64,000 nucleotides of DNA. Source: Rhyacophila brunnea. Its lineage: Eukaryota > Arthropoda > Insecta > Trichoptera > Rhyacophilidae. Every line of letters starts with the position of its first letter. The first letter of the stretch is position 1. Positions 38,007 to 49,700 of the stretch are shown here, piece by piece. The stretch lies in the NCBI GenBank assembly GCA_022495005.1, contig JAGYXB010000968.1, positions 434,001-498,000 on the forward strand, given 5' to 3'. A model generated the notes under the pieces. It was not told the DNA's origin and did no database searches. It was given only the letters and a program-made list of their open reading frames with translations. Made by a program: the position numbers and the translations under genes.

Positions 38007-41000
38007 ATGGCAATCTGCTGTGTAAAAGGTTGTAATAATGATACGAATATGAAAAATAAAACAAATAGTGCAACTACATTTCACAAGTAAGCATATTTCT
38101 ATTGTTATTTTGAATAGGTATTTATGTCAATATCATAATAACATTCATTATGGTCATATATTAAAGACCCTCCAACCTCTTTGGGTCGTATAGTACCAAC
38201 TTACTGTGATAAAATTCATGTCTAAATAAAACACGGTCCTTGTCGGTTTGCAGGAAGCCAGCGGCAAACAAATTTTGAAAATAGCTGATGAAATGGATTA
38301 TTTATTAGTTTAGCCAAAATCGGCTATGATAATTGAATTAGGTAATGTTCAAATTGAATCTAATAAAATTGGAGACCATTCGATGGCTTAATGCAGGAGT
38401 CGGCAAACTCTTGGACCAAAAGAACCAAATATGAGTATCACAATGGTTAAATTTTTTTTTTCGAGAGCCATCCATATATTTTTATAAATATGATTTATTT
38501 CAGTGAATGTTATTGTTAATTTATCAAGTGAAGAAGATTTTGCAAATAAAACTAACGCAAATATAAGTTTTTTTATTGTTGAAATTAAAAATATAATTTT
38601 TATAGAAAATGAGTTACATAGGTAGGTACAATTTTCACGTATTCCTTAAAACCAATGTTAACAATGATTCTTTGGAGATTGCCTGTATGTTTGGTATGTG
38701 ACTTGTAGTTTTCAATTTTAGGCGCGACTCCAAATTCTCATCGGTTATTTGGCTTCTCTAAATGCTATTTATATTGTTCATGTTTGAAAATTATTGTTCA
38801 CATATATATTATGTAGACTCGAATATGAGTTCGTAAAGCTATGCCATGTATTAAAAATCGTAGTATCTACCTTATTATGTAGATCTTTTAGAGCGCTCCG
38901 CTGTGTTGTGAAATTAAATTGCATTTTTCTCTCTCCAAATCCTCAATTTAGGTGGCAAGACCTACAAATTTGGAGCTACATAACTCTTTGCTTGTTAAAT
39001 CCAACAAAAAAAAATCTATTTCAAAAGTGCTTGTGTCAATATGAAATGGAGAAAAATATAATTTGTCGACTTTTGCAATGGGCGGATTTAAAACGACAAC
39101 AATTATACCTTTTTTGTAAAAAATGTGAATTGGGAATTTGGCAAAGAGCCGCACGCCAATACCCAAAGAGCCGCATGTGGCTCGCGAGCCGCGGTTTTCC
39201 GACCACTGGTTTAATGCACAGATATTGTATGTTCAGTGTTTGTCGAAATTGAGTTAACATACACAAAATGTTCGTCTTCATATCTTTATGCTGTAAAAAT
39301 ATTGTAGGTACGTCCAAATAGCATATTTTAGAAGATACTGTATCATTCAAATACACAATATGTCCATTTCTCATGCATCTCAAATTTTAATCTTCGATTT
39401 TCTCAAAACATGATAATGTCATTGGACAGAATAGTCAAAAAAGAACACAGTTTTTGTTGATATTTGGTTTTTTCTCTGTCATGATTTAATAAATCTTGTA
39501 TATTCAAGCCTACTATGCGTCCCGGTTTCACACATTGGTCCCGTCGTCCTGGCCGGCTTGGCATTTTGTCCAGTTTAAAGTTGCAAAAGTTCATTCCAGC
39601 GAGAAGTACGACTAGTACAATAAATAAATTTTTGCTGTAATAATAAAACAATTTTTGGTGGTTAAATTTGTTTCTTTGCCATATATCTCGTTCCTGTCCC
39701 GGTTTAGACTTTCATAATTATGGTAAGCCTATGTATATTATTATTTATGTCCATACCTTCGTTTTTCATATTTTATTCATATTTGTATACTCTAAAATTA
39801 AGAGAATGTAAATGCATGGGTCCCACCATTTTTTTTATTACATTGATTTTTTCAATCCTCACGTTAGGTAAAAGACAAAAATGTATATTTTCTGTTTATA
39901 TTACTTATTATAAATGTGATTCATTTTATATTTAGAATTACCTGTTGTATGTAAATCTTAAATATGTCACGTATACGTTTGATGACTTCTTTATAAATAT
40001 ACTTAATATTTTCCTTCATTCCTCTAAAAAGGGCTGACAATCAATTCTCAAAAAAATATCACATACTTAAATGAAGATTATAGGTACCTATCTACACAGG
40101 CTATAAATGAGCCCTCAAGAAGTGAAGTAGGCCAAGTGACAAAATGGTGAAAGAATTAGTTTAATGAACTTTTTACATATTTTTTTGTATGGAGCTGTAT
40201 TCATTTTTTTATATTAAATAGAAGTTTTTTATATAAATAAATAGAAAAAAAGTATTTATGGATAATATTGATTGTAATAAGATAATAAAAGGGGTGAGTT
40301 TATTTCACCTTTACTTATTAATGTCACTTGGCTCACTTTAGCTTATATTAGTCGTGTTCACCTCTACATACTAATAGTACTTGGCTCACGTTTTAGATAA
40401 GTTAGTCATGTTCACCATTACAGTAACCTTATCTAATATTGTCACCTGGCTCAGTTTATCTTGCTATACATAATAATATTGTTATTATAGCGCCTGTACA
40501 CACACAATTGTGCTTATTTTAAACTGTCATGACATAACTGTTTACACGTAAAAGTGCTGACTGTTTCTCCAATCTCACTATTCAAGAGTAAGCGAGACGC
40601 GAGGTTGTCATTTTATACTACTATCTGACAGGTCGTATTGAAAATCGAAGCTCAAAATGAGTAGTTCGTTTTTTACCGGCATGTTCTCTATCGCTCTACT
40701 GCGCAAGCGCAGATCGAAAATAATCTTACTTACGCGCAATAAATCATCACAATTTGGAATCTTCCAATCTTGTTTGATTTATGCACGCAATCTTGCCAAC
40801 TGCAGGATAATACATATTTCCCCATACATTTTCTTACTGTGCACAGTACATCCATGCACGTGTAAACGGGGTATTATTGTATGTCATAATATTACGATTT
40901 TTCTCCAGTATATAGACTATTATAATAAAGTATGGTTTTATTCGACTATGTTACCTCTGTGAGTTTTCAAATTAGGTAGGTAATAGATTATAAAATCAAT

Positions 41001-43715
41001 TAGTTTGTTGACATTTTCGAAAGTTATATTATATACGAAATGGTTAAGGTAGGCATAAACAGTTTTTAGAAAAGTATATAAAAAATAACTACATCCGGTT
41101 AAAAATAATAATTGTTTAATAAAAAAGTTTTATGAATATTTTTCATCCATTAGTACTATCATTAATAAATATGTAAGTGTTAGTTTCTTCCATTTTTTCT
41201 TCTATAATTTATGTCATCGTAATGTTCTGGATAAAGTTCAGCATTTTTGTTGATTTTGGAGCGATGCATATATTATTCCTACCCTGTCCTCTGCAGCTAT
41301 TTCTCCCGCCTCTTTTTGTTATGCAAATTCGATGTGGCAAGTCGTTATAAAAATAATTGGTGAGGGGCCCACTATATGGGAAGAGGTCCTGCAAATCTTT
41401 ATATTTTACTTGTGTAAATTCAATTGGATAGGTATAACCACGCACGCTCTAGAGTCTAGTGCACCAACATTTGAAATTGATCTCCCCAAAATATATTTAA
41501 AAGATACAAATTCTAATTCGTCTCGAGACTGGTAAGCAGAGATAATTTTTTTCTGTTCATAATATAACTTAGTAGTGCCTTTGGGAAAACAAAGTCTTGT
41601 ATAGTTAACATGGAGGTTATAAAAAAGGTTTATTGCGGGCCTTTTGAATTTTCTTTCCCCAATCAGAGGGATCATGTATTTCGATGTAAATGACTTTCTT
41701 TTTCCTATATTACCAAAATCGAATCGTTTGATAGATAAGAGTGTCCAGATTCCAACAATCGATGTTCCCGTTCATCTAAATGATTGTAGGAGCACACTGT
41801 CCAAATCATGAAAGTAACTTTACTACAATGATGTTTTGGTCACTTTTTGTAAAATAAATGCCTTTTTAAATCCCTTGACTCAACTCCCCCAGAAAAACTC
41901 ATTTATTTTTTTTTGTTCTTAAAAAAGAAGATTTGTTCAACAGTCATGGCAGCATTTGCACTCAACATACTTAAATATTTTTTCTCTTGTAACGACTTTT
42001 GGCACTTTTATCAGAAAGGTATTCATTTCCAAAATTCCTTTCCTGCTTTCTTTGTGAAGACTTCCAATTTACAATAGTCTTTGCCTCGTCCCTTTTAAAT
42101 TTACTTATTGAACAGAAAACTGACAACCAACTACGTGGAAAACTTGCATGAATGCATAGAAGTGAACACAGCTAACAAGCATGTTATCATAGCAACATGC
42201 GTATTCACTTTTATAGGATAACAACACGTTAACCAGTTGGTGAGAACAGTGAAGTGAGCTAATGACTTGGCTCACTTCACCACTAGACAATATAATACGA
42301 TAGCTCAATGAATATTTTTATTTTAACTATAAAATACTATTTTAGTATATATTTAGTAAGCGCACTTCACTTTTATGATACTTTATGACATGTAGAATAC
42401 CACAACACACCTAACTCATTTTTTTCAAAAATGTCAATTGGCCTACTTCACTTCTTCTTGGCTCAAATTACCTATATTCAATAATACTTTTATTTTGTGC
42501 ATCCATTTATAAGAAGTCTCAGTATCTTATTTTAGCTGCTAATATTGACTAAGATTTTTTATTATTTTTCAGGTTTCCTCGTGATGTAGTTCGCCGCTCA
42601 GAATGGGCAAAGTGCATTAACCGTCAATATAATTGGGCGCCAAGTAACTATCACGTTATTTGTTCAGTGCATTTTGAAGAAGTGTCTTTTATACACACCA
42701 AGAGTGGGTTAAAGCGATTAAAACAGGACGCTATACCTTCACTAAGAAATCCTGCGCAGTCTTTAATGGAAACGGTAAATATAAAATGATTTGATAAGCA
42801 GTTCTTGAAACAAAAAAATGTTGGCTTTTCTCACATTACTATCTTCTGGATATTTATATTATGTATTGAACACTTCATGTAGACTGTATAGCAGGCATGC
42901 CCAACCTGCGTGGGCCGAAATGAAGACATTGCGGGCCAAGGCCCAATTGAAGTTTTCAGCTTTCTATATTTTTCATATTGGTATTCATACATTAAAAAAA
43001 AATCATTCTCATAAATTTACCACATTTATGTTGTGTTGCGGGCTAGTAAAAGCAGCTTTTATGCTTATGCCGGCTCCATACACTCGGCAATACGATAGTG
43101 AGAGTGAGACGGCTATAATCTGAGCATTGACCAATCGAGAAATCGTTCATTACACTGTTTCAACTGTTTGTTTGGCTTACTCGTGGTAGTCAATTTAGAT
43201 ATCAAAGTTAGATCAATGGCTTCTAGATTTATGTTTTTTGATAGATATAACAATGAAATTAAATGAATTAAATCATTAGTACATTCATTTAATTCTCATA
43301 ACTAAAATGCTTCATATTATTTCAGCCAGTCATTAAAAAGGAGTGGGAAGAGGAAGTGAAAGTGTCCGAAATCCGATCAATAATAAGCGAGCCCATGAAA
43401 TGTGAAAGTCCCCGCTATAAGCAACTGAGCAGGCAGCTGAATAAATTCCAGCAGTTAGCAAAACTGAGGAAAAAAAGGCTAATAATCGCCAATCAAAAAA
43501 ACCGACGTTATGTTAGGAAGATTGACATGTATAAATCAATTTTTAAATCTTTAGTAGTCGCAGGACATATTGATAATAAATTTTTTACGGAATTGAAAAA
43601 TAATAGTCGTCAAATTGCCCAGTCCACTGTCAAAGATGCAACAGAAAACGAGGACAAAAAAGATAAATTACAATTGTTGATCAATATTGTAGATATAAAT
43701 GAACCAATATCATGA
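38007..43715 (+). CDS. THAP-domain zinc-finger protein
   Basis: Three exons join in phase: 38007-38086, 42573-42774 and 43326-43715, giving 223 residues. THAP proteins bind DNA through a C2CH zinc module; many act as transcription regulators and others are transposase-derived. Here the module spans about residues 4-85. It has CCVKGC at the start, the conserved TFHKFP across the exon 1/2 junction, W in EWAKC, CSVHF supplying the C..H pair, and DAIPSL as the AVPTIF-like box. The C-terminal part (exon 3) is lysine/glutamine-rich and probably coiled-coil, as in THAP1-like proteins, with no transposase domain. A poly(A) signal AATAAA lies at 43734-43739, 19 bp after the stop. Intron 1 is large and transposon-filled. 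The specific orthologue is not identified. Confidence 0.85.
38394..39208. mobile_element. hAT element with 8-bp TSD in THAP intron 1
   Basis: It starts CAGGAGTCGGCAAACTC and ends GTTTTCCGACCACTG. The flanks GCTTAATG (38386-38393) and GTTTAATG (39209-39216) are an 8-bp duplication with one change. Repeated AGAGCCGCA near the right end is typical of this group. Frames inside are short and show no transposase motif. 815 bp. Confidence 0.8.
40104..42468. mobile_element. 2.4-kb inverted-repeat element with subterminal tandem repeats
   Basis: The left end (AAATGAGCC, then AAGAAGTGAAGTAGGCCAA) is inverted at the right end (TTGGCCTACTTCACTTCTTC, then GGCTCAAAT) over about 45 bp. Inside the left end (40303-40463) lie three copies of a roughly 53-bp unit containing TTCACC and CTTGGCTCA; similar words recur inside the right end (about 42240-42290). 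Minus-strand frames at 41209-41675 overlap with a shift and contain phrases such as [20 protein letters not shown], which I do not recognise. A MITE is nested at 40489-40873. It lies in THAP intron 1. Confidence 0.55.
40489..40873. repeat. MITE of the GTGCATG family, nested copy
   Basis: The left end CGCCTGTACACACA and the right end CATGCACGTGTAAACGGGG are related to the ends at 23128-23501. The middle (about 40655-40715) contains GTAGTTCGTTTTTTACCGG and CGCTCTACTGCGCAAGCGCA, which resemble the inverted core of the different element at 1155-1522. Confidence 0.6.
42892..43060. repeat. hAT-like terminus fragment in THAP intron 2
   Basis: CAGGCATGCCCAACCTGCG, followed by GGGCCGAAATGAAGACATTG and GCGGGCC words, resembles the left end of hAT elements. 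The matching right end is not clear. Confidence 0.4.
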
Positions 43716-43744
43716 TACATTTATCCATAATACAATAAAATTTT

Positions 43745-44090
43745 GACATGAGTTGCACATGGCATGGAGAGGTGTGCTAGGCATCACACGTGAAGACAAA
43801 AAAAGGATTAAATAGATAAGGAAGCAAACAAGAGTACGTAACGCTAAAAAACATTTAAATGGTAATGGGCCGGAATATAGCCTGCGACAGGATGGCCAAT
43901 CAAGTGGTACCTGTGGTACAAGTGGTGGATATAAAATGAAAAAAAGGCTAAAGTGTGTGCTGGATTGACTAATTGTTAAGTTTTGGTGGAATTATGTGGC
44001 ATCGAAGAACAAGAAACCAAAGAGTGGAGAGAACTTGAGAATGCCTTCATCCAGCAGTGAATGGAAACAGGCTGATGATGATAATATACA
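43745..44090 (+). pseudogene. Degenerate RTE-like reverse transcriptase C-terminal end
   Basis: Read + with frameshifts and stops, it gives AWRGVLGITREDKKR, then MANQVV and MWHRRTRNQRVE, and the 3' phrase TTCATCCAGCAGTGAATGG. This is the usual order at the end of RTE-like non-LTR elements. It starts about 30 bp after the THAP stop. Confidence 0.6.
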
Positions 44091-44475
44091 ATTTATATTG
44101 TGTACTAGATACATCTGTGCCCTTTTTCTTTAAAAATATTCTGCTCCAATTATATACCTTAAATAAATCAGTAGCGTCATATAATCAATAGCGCGTAATA
44201 GACATTATTTTTTTGTTACATCTAAGACCTTGTCCAGATGGCGCATGTCCCACTGTGTTTTACGCTTGAGTACCAAGAATGTGTTCCGTCCGGATAGTGC
44301 GCTCCATTTGGCATTGAATAAGCTAGGTGACGTAATTCATTTTTGAATCGGCATAAAAAACAAACGCGAGTGCAAGAAAAAAGTCTGACAACTCGATTGT
44401 GTTACTCGGTTTCAATGCGATATTGTATTTCGGGATAACTTGTAATATGTATTTACTACACTTTACATGCTAGGT

Positions 44476-45173
44476 CAGGGAGGGCAAACTTTTTGGATGG
44501 AGGGCCAAATTCAAGAATTAAAAATGAGCGGCGGGCCGCAAGTAAAATACCATTTTTAGATATACACTATTTATTATCACGAAAAATAAACATTACAAAA
44601 AATTAATGAGAAGAACAAAACAAGAAAATGTACATTTTTTAACATTTTTTTAAATTCAGGTGTTAATTTTGTAGTTGATATTCTCAAAGCTGCTTCTAAA
44701 TGGGCATCGGAGATATTTGATAGTAAAGAATTTTTATTGAGGTTCATGATCGAAAATGTTTGTTCACATATATAGGTTGATCCAAAAATACCGAACATTT
44801 TTCTTTCATAATCTTTAAGTTGGTCAAAATTGTCTGAATTAAGGGCATTGTAAAATTCGGAGATTTCTTCACGACGATGCAATTCTCTTAAATCACTGTC
44901 ACACTGCAGATCAATAATCTCAAGTTGTAGCTCTGTCGGCACACTATCAATATCTATTGAAATCGATCTTCAACTTAGAAAATAGTGGTTACATAGTGTG
45001 AGACGAGACGCAAGGAAGACGTACTGATAAAATACATTTACGAAACAAGAAATTCTTCAAATTTTAATCTATTGTCAATATTTTTTTAAAATATATAAAA
45101 AAAGTTATTCGTAATCAGAAGTACAATTAATGATGGCGGGCCGCAAAAATACCGGCGGGCCGCAGTTTGCCCG
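44476..45173 (-). mobile_element. hAT element with perfect 8-bp TSD, inverted relative of 3962-4865
   Basis: It is flanked on both sides by TGCTAGGT (44468-44475 and 45174-45181). It starts CAGGGAGGGCAAACTTTTTG and ends GCCGCAGTTTGCCCG. The minus frame 44942-44577 encodes a transposase C-terminal fragment (LKDYERKMFGIFGSTYICEQ, NISDAHLEAALRISTTKLTP), nearly the same as in the copy at 3962-4865. The catalytic region is absent. Confidence 0.85.
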
Positions 45174-46149
45174 TGCTAGGTGATGTAATTTATTTTGAGG
45201 TAGCCATAAAAATTGTCACGTTCGAGCGCCAGGCGGTCGTAATTCATTTTAGAATGGCTGTAAACGCCGCGATCTCCAGAATCTAGCGATTGTGTGCGCT
45301 TGTTAGTCGTCACGGAGCGAGAGCATGTGGATGGCTCAATGAGGTCACGTGTACCTGGAGAACACGCAAGTCAAATCTTGACAAGGCCTAACAGTTGAGA
45401 ATATTTACTTTGACATAGTGAGATCGAAAAGCTAGTTTTAATCATTATTAAAATGTGTTTCAGGTGCTATTTTACGATGTGCGGCCAGTATCTATGCATC
45501 GTTTTATATTCCATAGATGAGGTAGATAAAGAAATATTGAAATTGATATAGTGGAATAATTTAACCTTAGAAAAGGGCATTCTACTACTCAGCAATTACA
45601 CAGAAGAAATTAATGTGATTACACAGTTGCTATTGTGGACTGTATTTATATCTGCAATATTGCTACGGTTTCTCTTGCACAGCACCCCTCTAACCATATC
45701 TAGTTTCCTAACAAACTTCATGCTGATGTGATATAGCCTGGTAGGCTTAACCAGATGACTGCCAAAGATGTCTTGTTTAATAATCCCTAAGGAGATATCT
45801 ATTTCGTACCTTATTATTCTGTCTAATCAACTAATTTTAAAATAGGACAGATACTGACATTTATCCAAGTCTATCCAAAATCCATTTTTTTTCAGAAAAA
45901 CTTTGCATACAAAAAATAATACTTGGCGAGTCGTTATGATTTATGTTTAACACATTCACAGACATGACGTCCATAGACGTCCTGTACTGTGGAACAGAAT
46001 ACGACACGATGTTTATAGAAGTCGTATTTTGGATTAAAACAATATGCTCCTTGTTACCTGTGTCACGGTGCGAACATATTTCCATTAGATAGTGTCGTAT
46101 CTTAAGACTTAACTTATTTCTATATATCTAAAACGAAAATTAATAAAAT

Positions 46150-46455
46150 TAAATTTTTAATGTGTCCACCAACATAATTTTTTTCCCAAATTATATTCGG
46201 CCTCGGTATTAGGGCATAGGGCAAGAACAAGTTTGCGCCACTTCCCTCGGTCCATCGCAAACTTTGGTGCCTCCCACTATGCCAGATCTGTAGCGGGTAG
46301 TTCACTTTTGTAGCACCGTTGCAGGGTGAGGGAGGGCCGGCCACGGCGATGGAACCCTCAAGGCTGTGCCACAAGGGTATGAAGTGTTGCACTCTCTGGC
46401 GGCATCCGGAACACATGTCCCAGCCACGTAGTCTCTTCATGATTACCGCAATCAC
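46150..46455 (-). pseudogene. Degenerate reverse transcriptase tail
   Basis: On the minus strand, with two stops, it reads WLGHVFRMPPESATLHTLVA, then HRRGRPSLTLQRCYKSEL and APKFAMDRGKWRKLVLAL. This is the C-terminal pattern of RTE/R1-like reverse transcriptases. It lies about 280 bp beyond the DDX24 stop. Confidence 0.65.
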
Positions 46456-46696
46456 TAAGGGCTGCTGTGTCCGCTCACGGACTTGAGTTTTTTAGTAAAT
46501 GGGTTTAATTGGGACACTTTTAGAAAAGAAAAAGACACGTGAGCAAGACAAAAATAGCGTAGGAGTGTGGGATTTAAAGTGACTGCGCATGTGTTTTTAT
46601 AGTTTTTGTTACATTTTTCTGTAAATTCATAACTGCGGGGATTCAGATATTGAGGACCCGCTGTAATAGGAAGGGAGAAACAGTTTTTTTAAACAA

Positions 46697-46702
46697 TTTA
46701 TT
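46697..46702 (-). terminator. Poly(A) signal of DDX24
   Basis: AATAAA on the minus strand, about 35 bp downstream of the DDX24 stop codon. Confidence 0.6.
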
Positions 46703-46737
46703 TTGAATATAATTATTACATTAATAAAATTGATTCA

Positions 46738-49700
46738 TTAATTAAGTTTCCTCTTCATTTTCTTCCATTTGTTTTTACTAACCCTCTCTCCACCATTTAA
46801 TAGGATCAAGTTTTGATAATCATCTTTACTGATAGTCTTCTCAACAATAGCACTTTGCGCAGTGGTAACCTCAGGTGTTTTTATGTTATGTTCATTAATT
46901 GGTGCCTCTGATGCTTTAGGGAGATTGAGAAAAGCTTGGTTCTTAGTTTCCTTTTTGATTTTTTTAATGAGGCCTGTTTCTAGGGCTGACTTCATGACTT
47001 GGATAGCGTTCTGACTCCGCCCAGAGCTTAGAGACTCGTCGAGTATATTGTTGCTAGTGGGAAACTTGAAGCTGAAGCCTTTCGGAAAAAGATGGCAGGC
47101 CAGTAGGGAGTTCAGCATTTTTTTTTTCATTGTCAGTGAATTCCTTAGGTTTGCCGCGGCGTCGTTTTCCATTTTCCTAGGCCTGATAAAGGATACATGG
47201 TTAAGGAAATTACTATAAAAATACAATTATTATTGAGCCCGAGAAATCAACACGGTAAGAAAACCATTGCAAATTGCTGTATTCACAATATAAATATTTT
47301 ATTTATGGTAATGGTGCTGTCTAGCTTAGTATACAACATTGAGTTGAACTTTAAATGCTCGTTCCCATGGAGAAGATAAGATAAATGGGCTGAGTGTATA
47401 GCATCTTTACATTATAAGTAAATGACTCAAAAATGAAAAATTAGCCAAGTATTCTCAACATATTATAGTCATTGTTTGAACAATATTTGTCATCGAAACC
47501 GTAGTCAAACCAAATAATATTGATTATTTTCCCGTACCACTTAATGGTAGCCACTTACCAATGCATTTTATTCGCAGCTGTGAATGTTTGACCTATGACA
47601 CTTGTATCGGCTTTCAAGAGAAAACTTGCGCGACTGTCTTGCGCCAAGCGTACGAATTTCGATGACGCAGCCAACTATGTTTCATTCACAGTGCACAGAT
47701 ATCGCAATGCGAATAAAAATGGTGACGGCTGAGAAGCTTATAGAGTTGGTCCATAACTGTTGCATATTTTACAATTTGTCAGACAGAGGTTATAAAAATA
47801 TTTGTAAAAAGATAAAATTAGGAGAGAAATGAAAGAGAGTGGTCTGTAGGTAGTCATATGAAGCCAAATAGTATTATGCTGAGCATTGAACATTCTGTCT
47901 TCTGTTACCTTGACATTTATATTTCCATCCATGGCGTAAATATGTTGATAACTCTAAAAAAATCAATTTTCAGGGCAGCTATTTGTACACTTTCAGTTAT
48001 TTTGAATGATTTTAAATTTTAGTAAAATGTTTGTAAATTCTCAACAAACTAAAATTTCAAAACATTCCTGATTTACCACAGAATACCACCAACCTTACAA
48101 ATAGCTGCCCTGAAAATTGATTTTTTTAGACTTTTCACGCCATAAACAGATTTAATCTATGGCTTCAAACTGTGCTGCCATTTCGTTTTCATAGAATTAT
48201 TGGACATTTTACGTGAAGTGGGTAAAAGTTATAGTAACTCTGAAAATGCTGTAGTGTATGATTCATATTTAATTCATAAAAATTATAGAATATTTTGCGT
48301 AAAATATTAATAATATTTACTATTTTACATCTGATGCGGAAATAAAATTATTTAATCCATGGCTGCGAAATTAGCGCATTGGTATGATGCCAAACACGAA
48401 ATTCTGATCAAATGCTAGCGGTTTCGTTGCAAAGAGATTTATCACACTTTTATATAAATTACTCATCTAGATTTTATCCTCTCTGACTCTGACAAACTTT
48501 GAGTTTCCCTATTCTGCCCAAATCTGTATGAGACTGTGTACTTTGGAAACCATGGGTTAAATGTATTGTTAATAGCACAATAATACATTATCAAGATGTG
48601 AGCAAAACAGGCACACTTGTTTATGACAAGGTTCCACAACAACCACCAGCCACCTCCCAAATTGGAAAATGGGCCAACGCGTACGACTGGACCTCAGGAG
48701 AGTGAGTTGCTCACCTTATGTATAATAACAAATAAAAGATTTTAAAATGTTACGATGTTTGTTGCTAGGAGTGACAAGAGATATTGTCTTAGTGCCAAGC
48801 CTTCTGTAACTATATTTAATAATATGTTTAACAATACATTTTGTGTCTTCATTTTATTCGCCCATAAGGTAATGTCCTGGGTTCGATTCCCGGGTCTGGA
48901 AAATTTACATGTCGTTTTTTAATGTGTGTTTGGACCTGATAGGTTGAGCGAGTGGCTAAAATCCATTTCTCGTAAATAAAACAACCTCCTCCCTGTCCGC
49001 TGATCCTCTTCGGATTGAACATGGTGGTTTAATATATTAGACTTTATATAAATAAATCCGATTGGCGAGATACTCCGCATATGACAAATGACATGTTATG
49101 ATTCACCACTTGTTTCCTCATAAAGAATCAGCTCCGAGTCTGATAAAAGGTGACCCAGGGTATAAGATGTCAGTAAATAAAATATGAATGTGTTGGCTGG
49201 ACACAGTTATTAAAGATAGGTAACACATTATCAAGGATACATTTCTTTCTCGTCTAGTAGAATGTCCATGTCCTTCATAGCCTTCTCGTACCAGCCAATC
49301 TCCGAGTTGGTCTTTCTGGACTTGAGTTCCAAGAGATCCAAATCTCTCGCTAAGTTGACTCGCTGCTTTGTAGCTGAGAGGAGAGCATCAGGCACAGGGA
49401 AATGAGGTAAGTCTTCAGCTATGATTGTAAAAAAAACAACCGCATTGTAACTTATTGCATGACTATGTTCTTCTAACTAATAATATACCAGTGACATGGA
49501 TAGGAGGAAGCTTAAGAAAAACACAAAAAATTGCAGTTTTGACGCTTATTTGCATACCAAATGTAACGAATAAAACAAAATATTAAATTTTTAATGATAT
49601 ACAGTAGAACCTCATTTGTAAGAAGACTGATAATTCGAAATTCGCCGTAATTCGAAATTTTCGCGAAAAAAAAGTCCCTCGAACATTATTTTACCTTTAA

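Larger units (their letters stand above)
43716..46737. other. Intergenic region between THAP and DDX24 (convergent)
   Basis: No host gene is recognised. It contains two degenerate RTE-like reverse transcriptase ends, at 43745-44090 (+) and 46150-46455 (-), and a hAT element at 44476-45173. The flanks of that hAT (GCTAGGTGA.GTAATT near 44322 and 45176) look like a diverged direct duplication. 45190-46140 has only short unassigned ORFs. Confidence 0.6.

Noticed and set aside
40303..40463. CRISPR-like array
   Set aside because: Three diverged contiguous units without spacers, in a eukaryotic intron, inside an inverted-repeat element.
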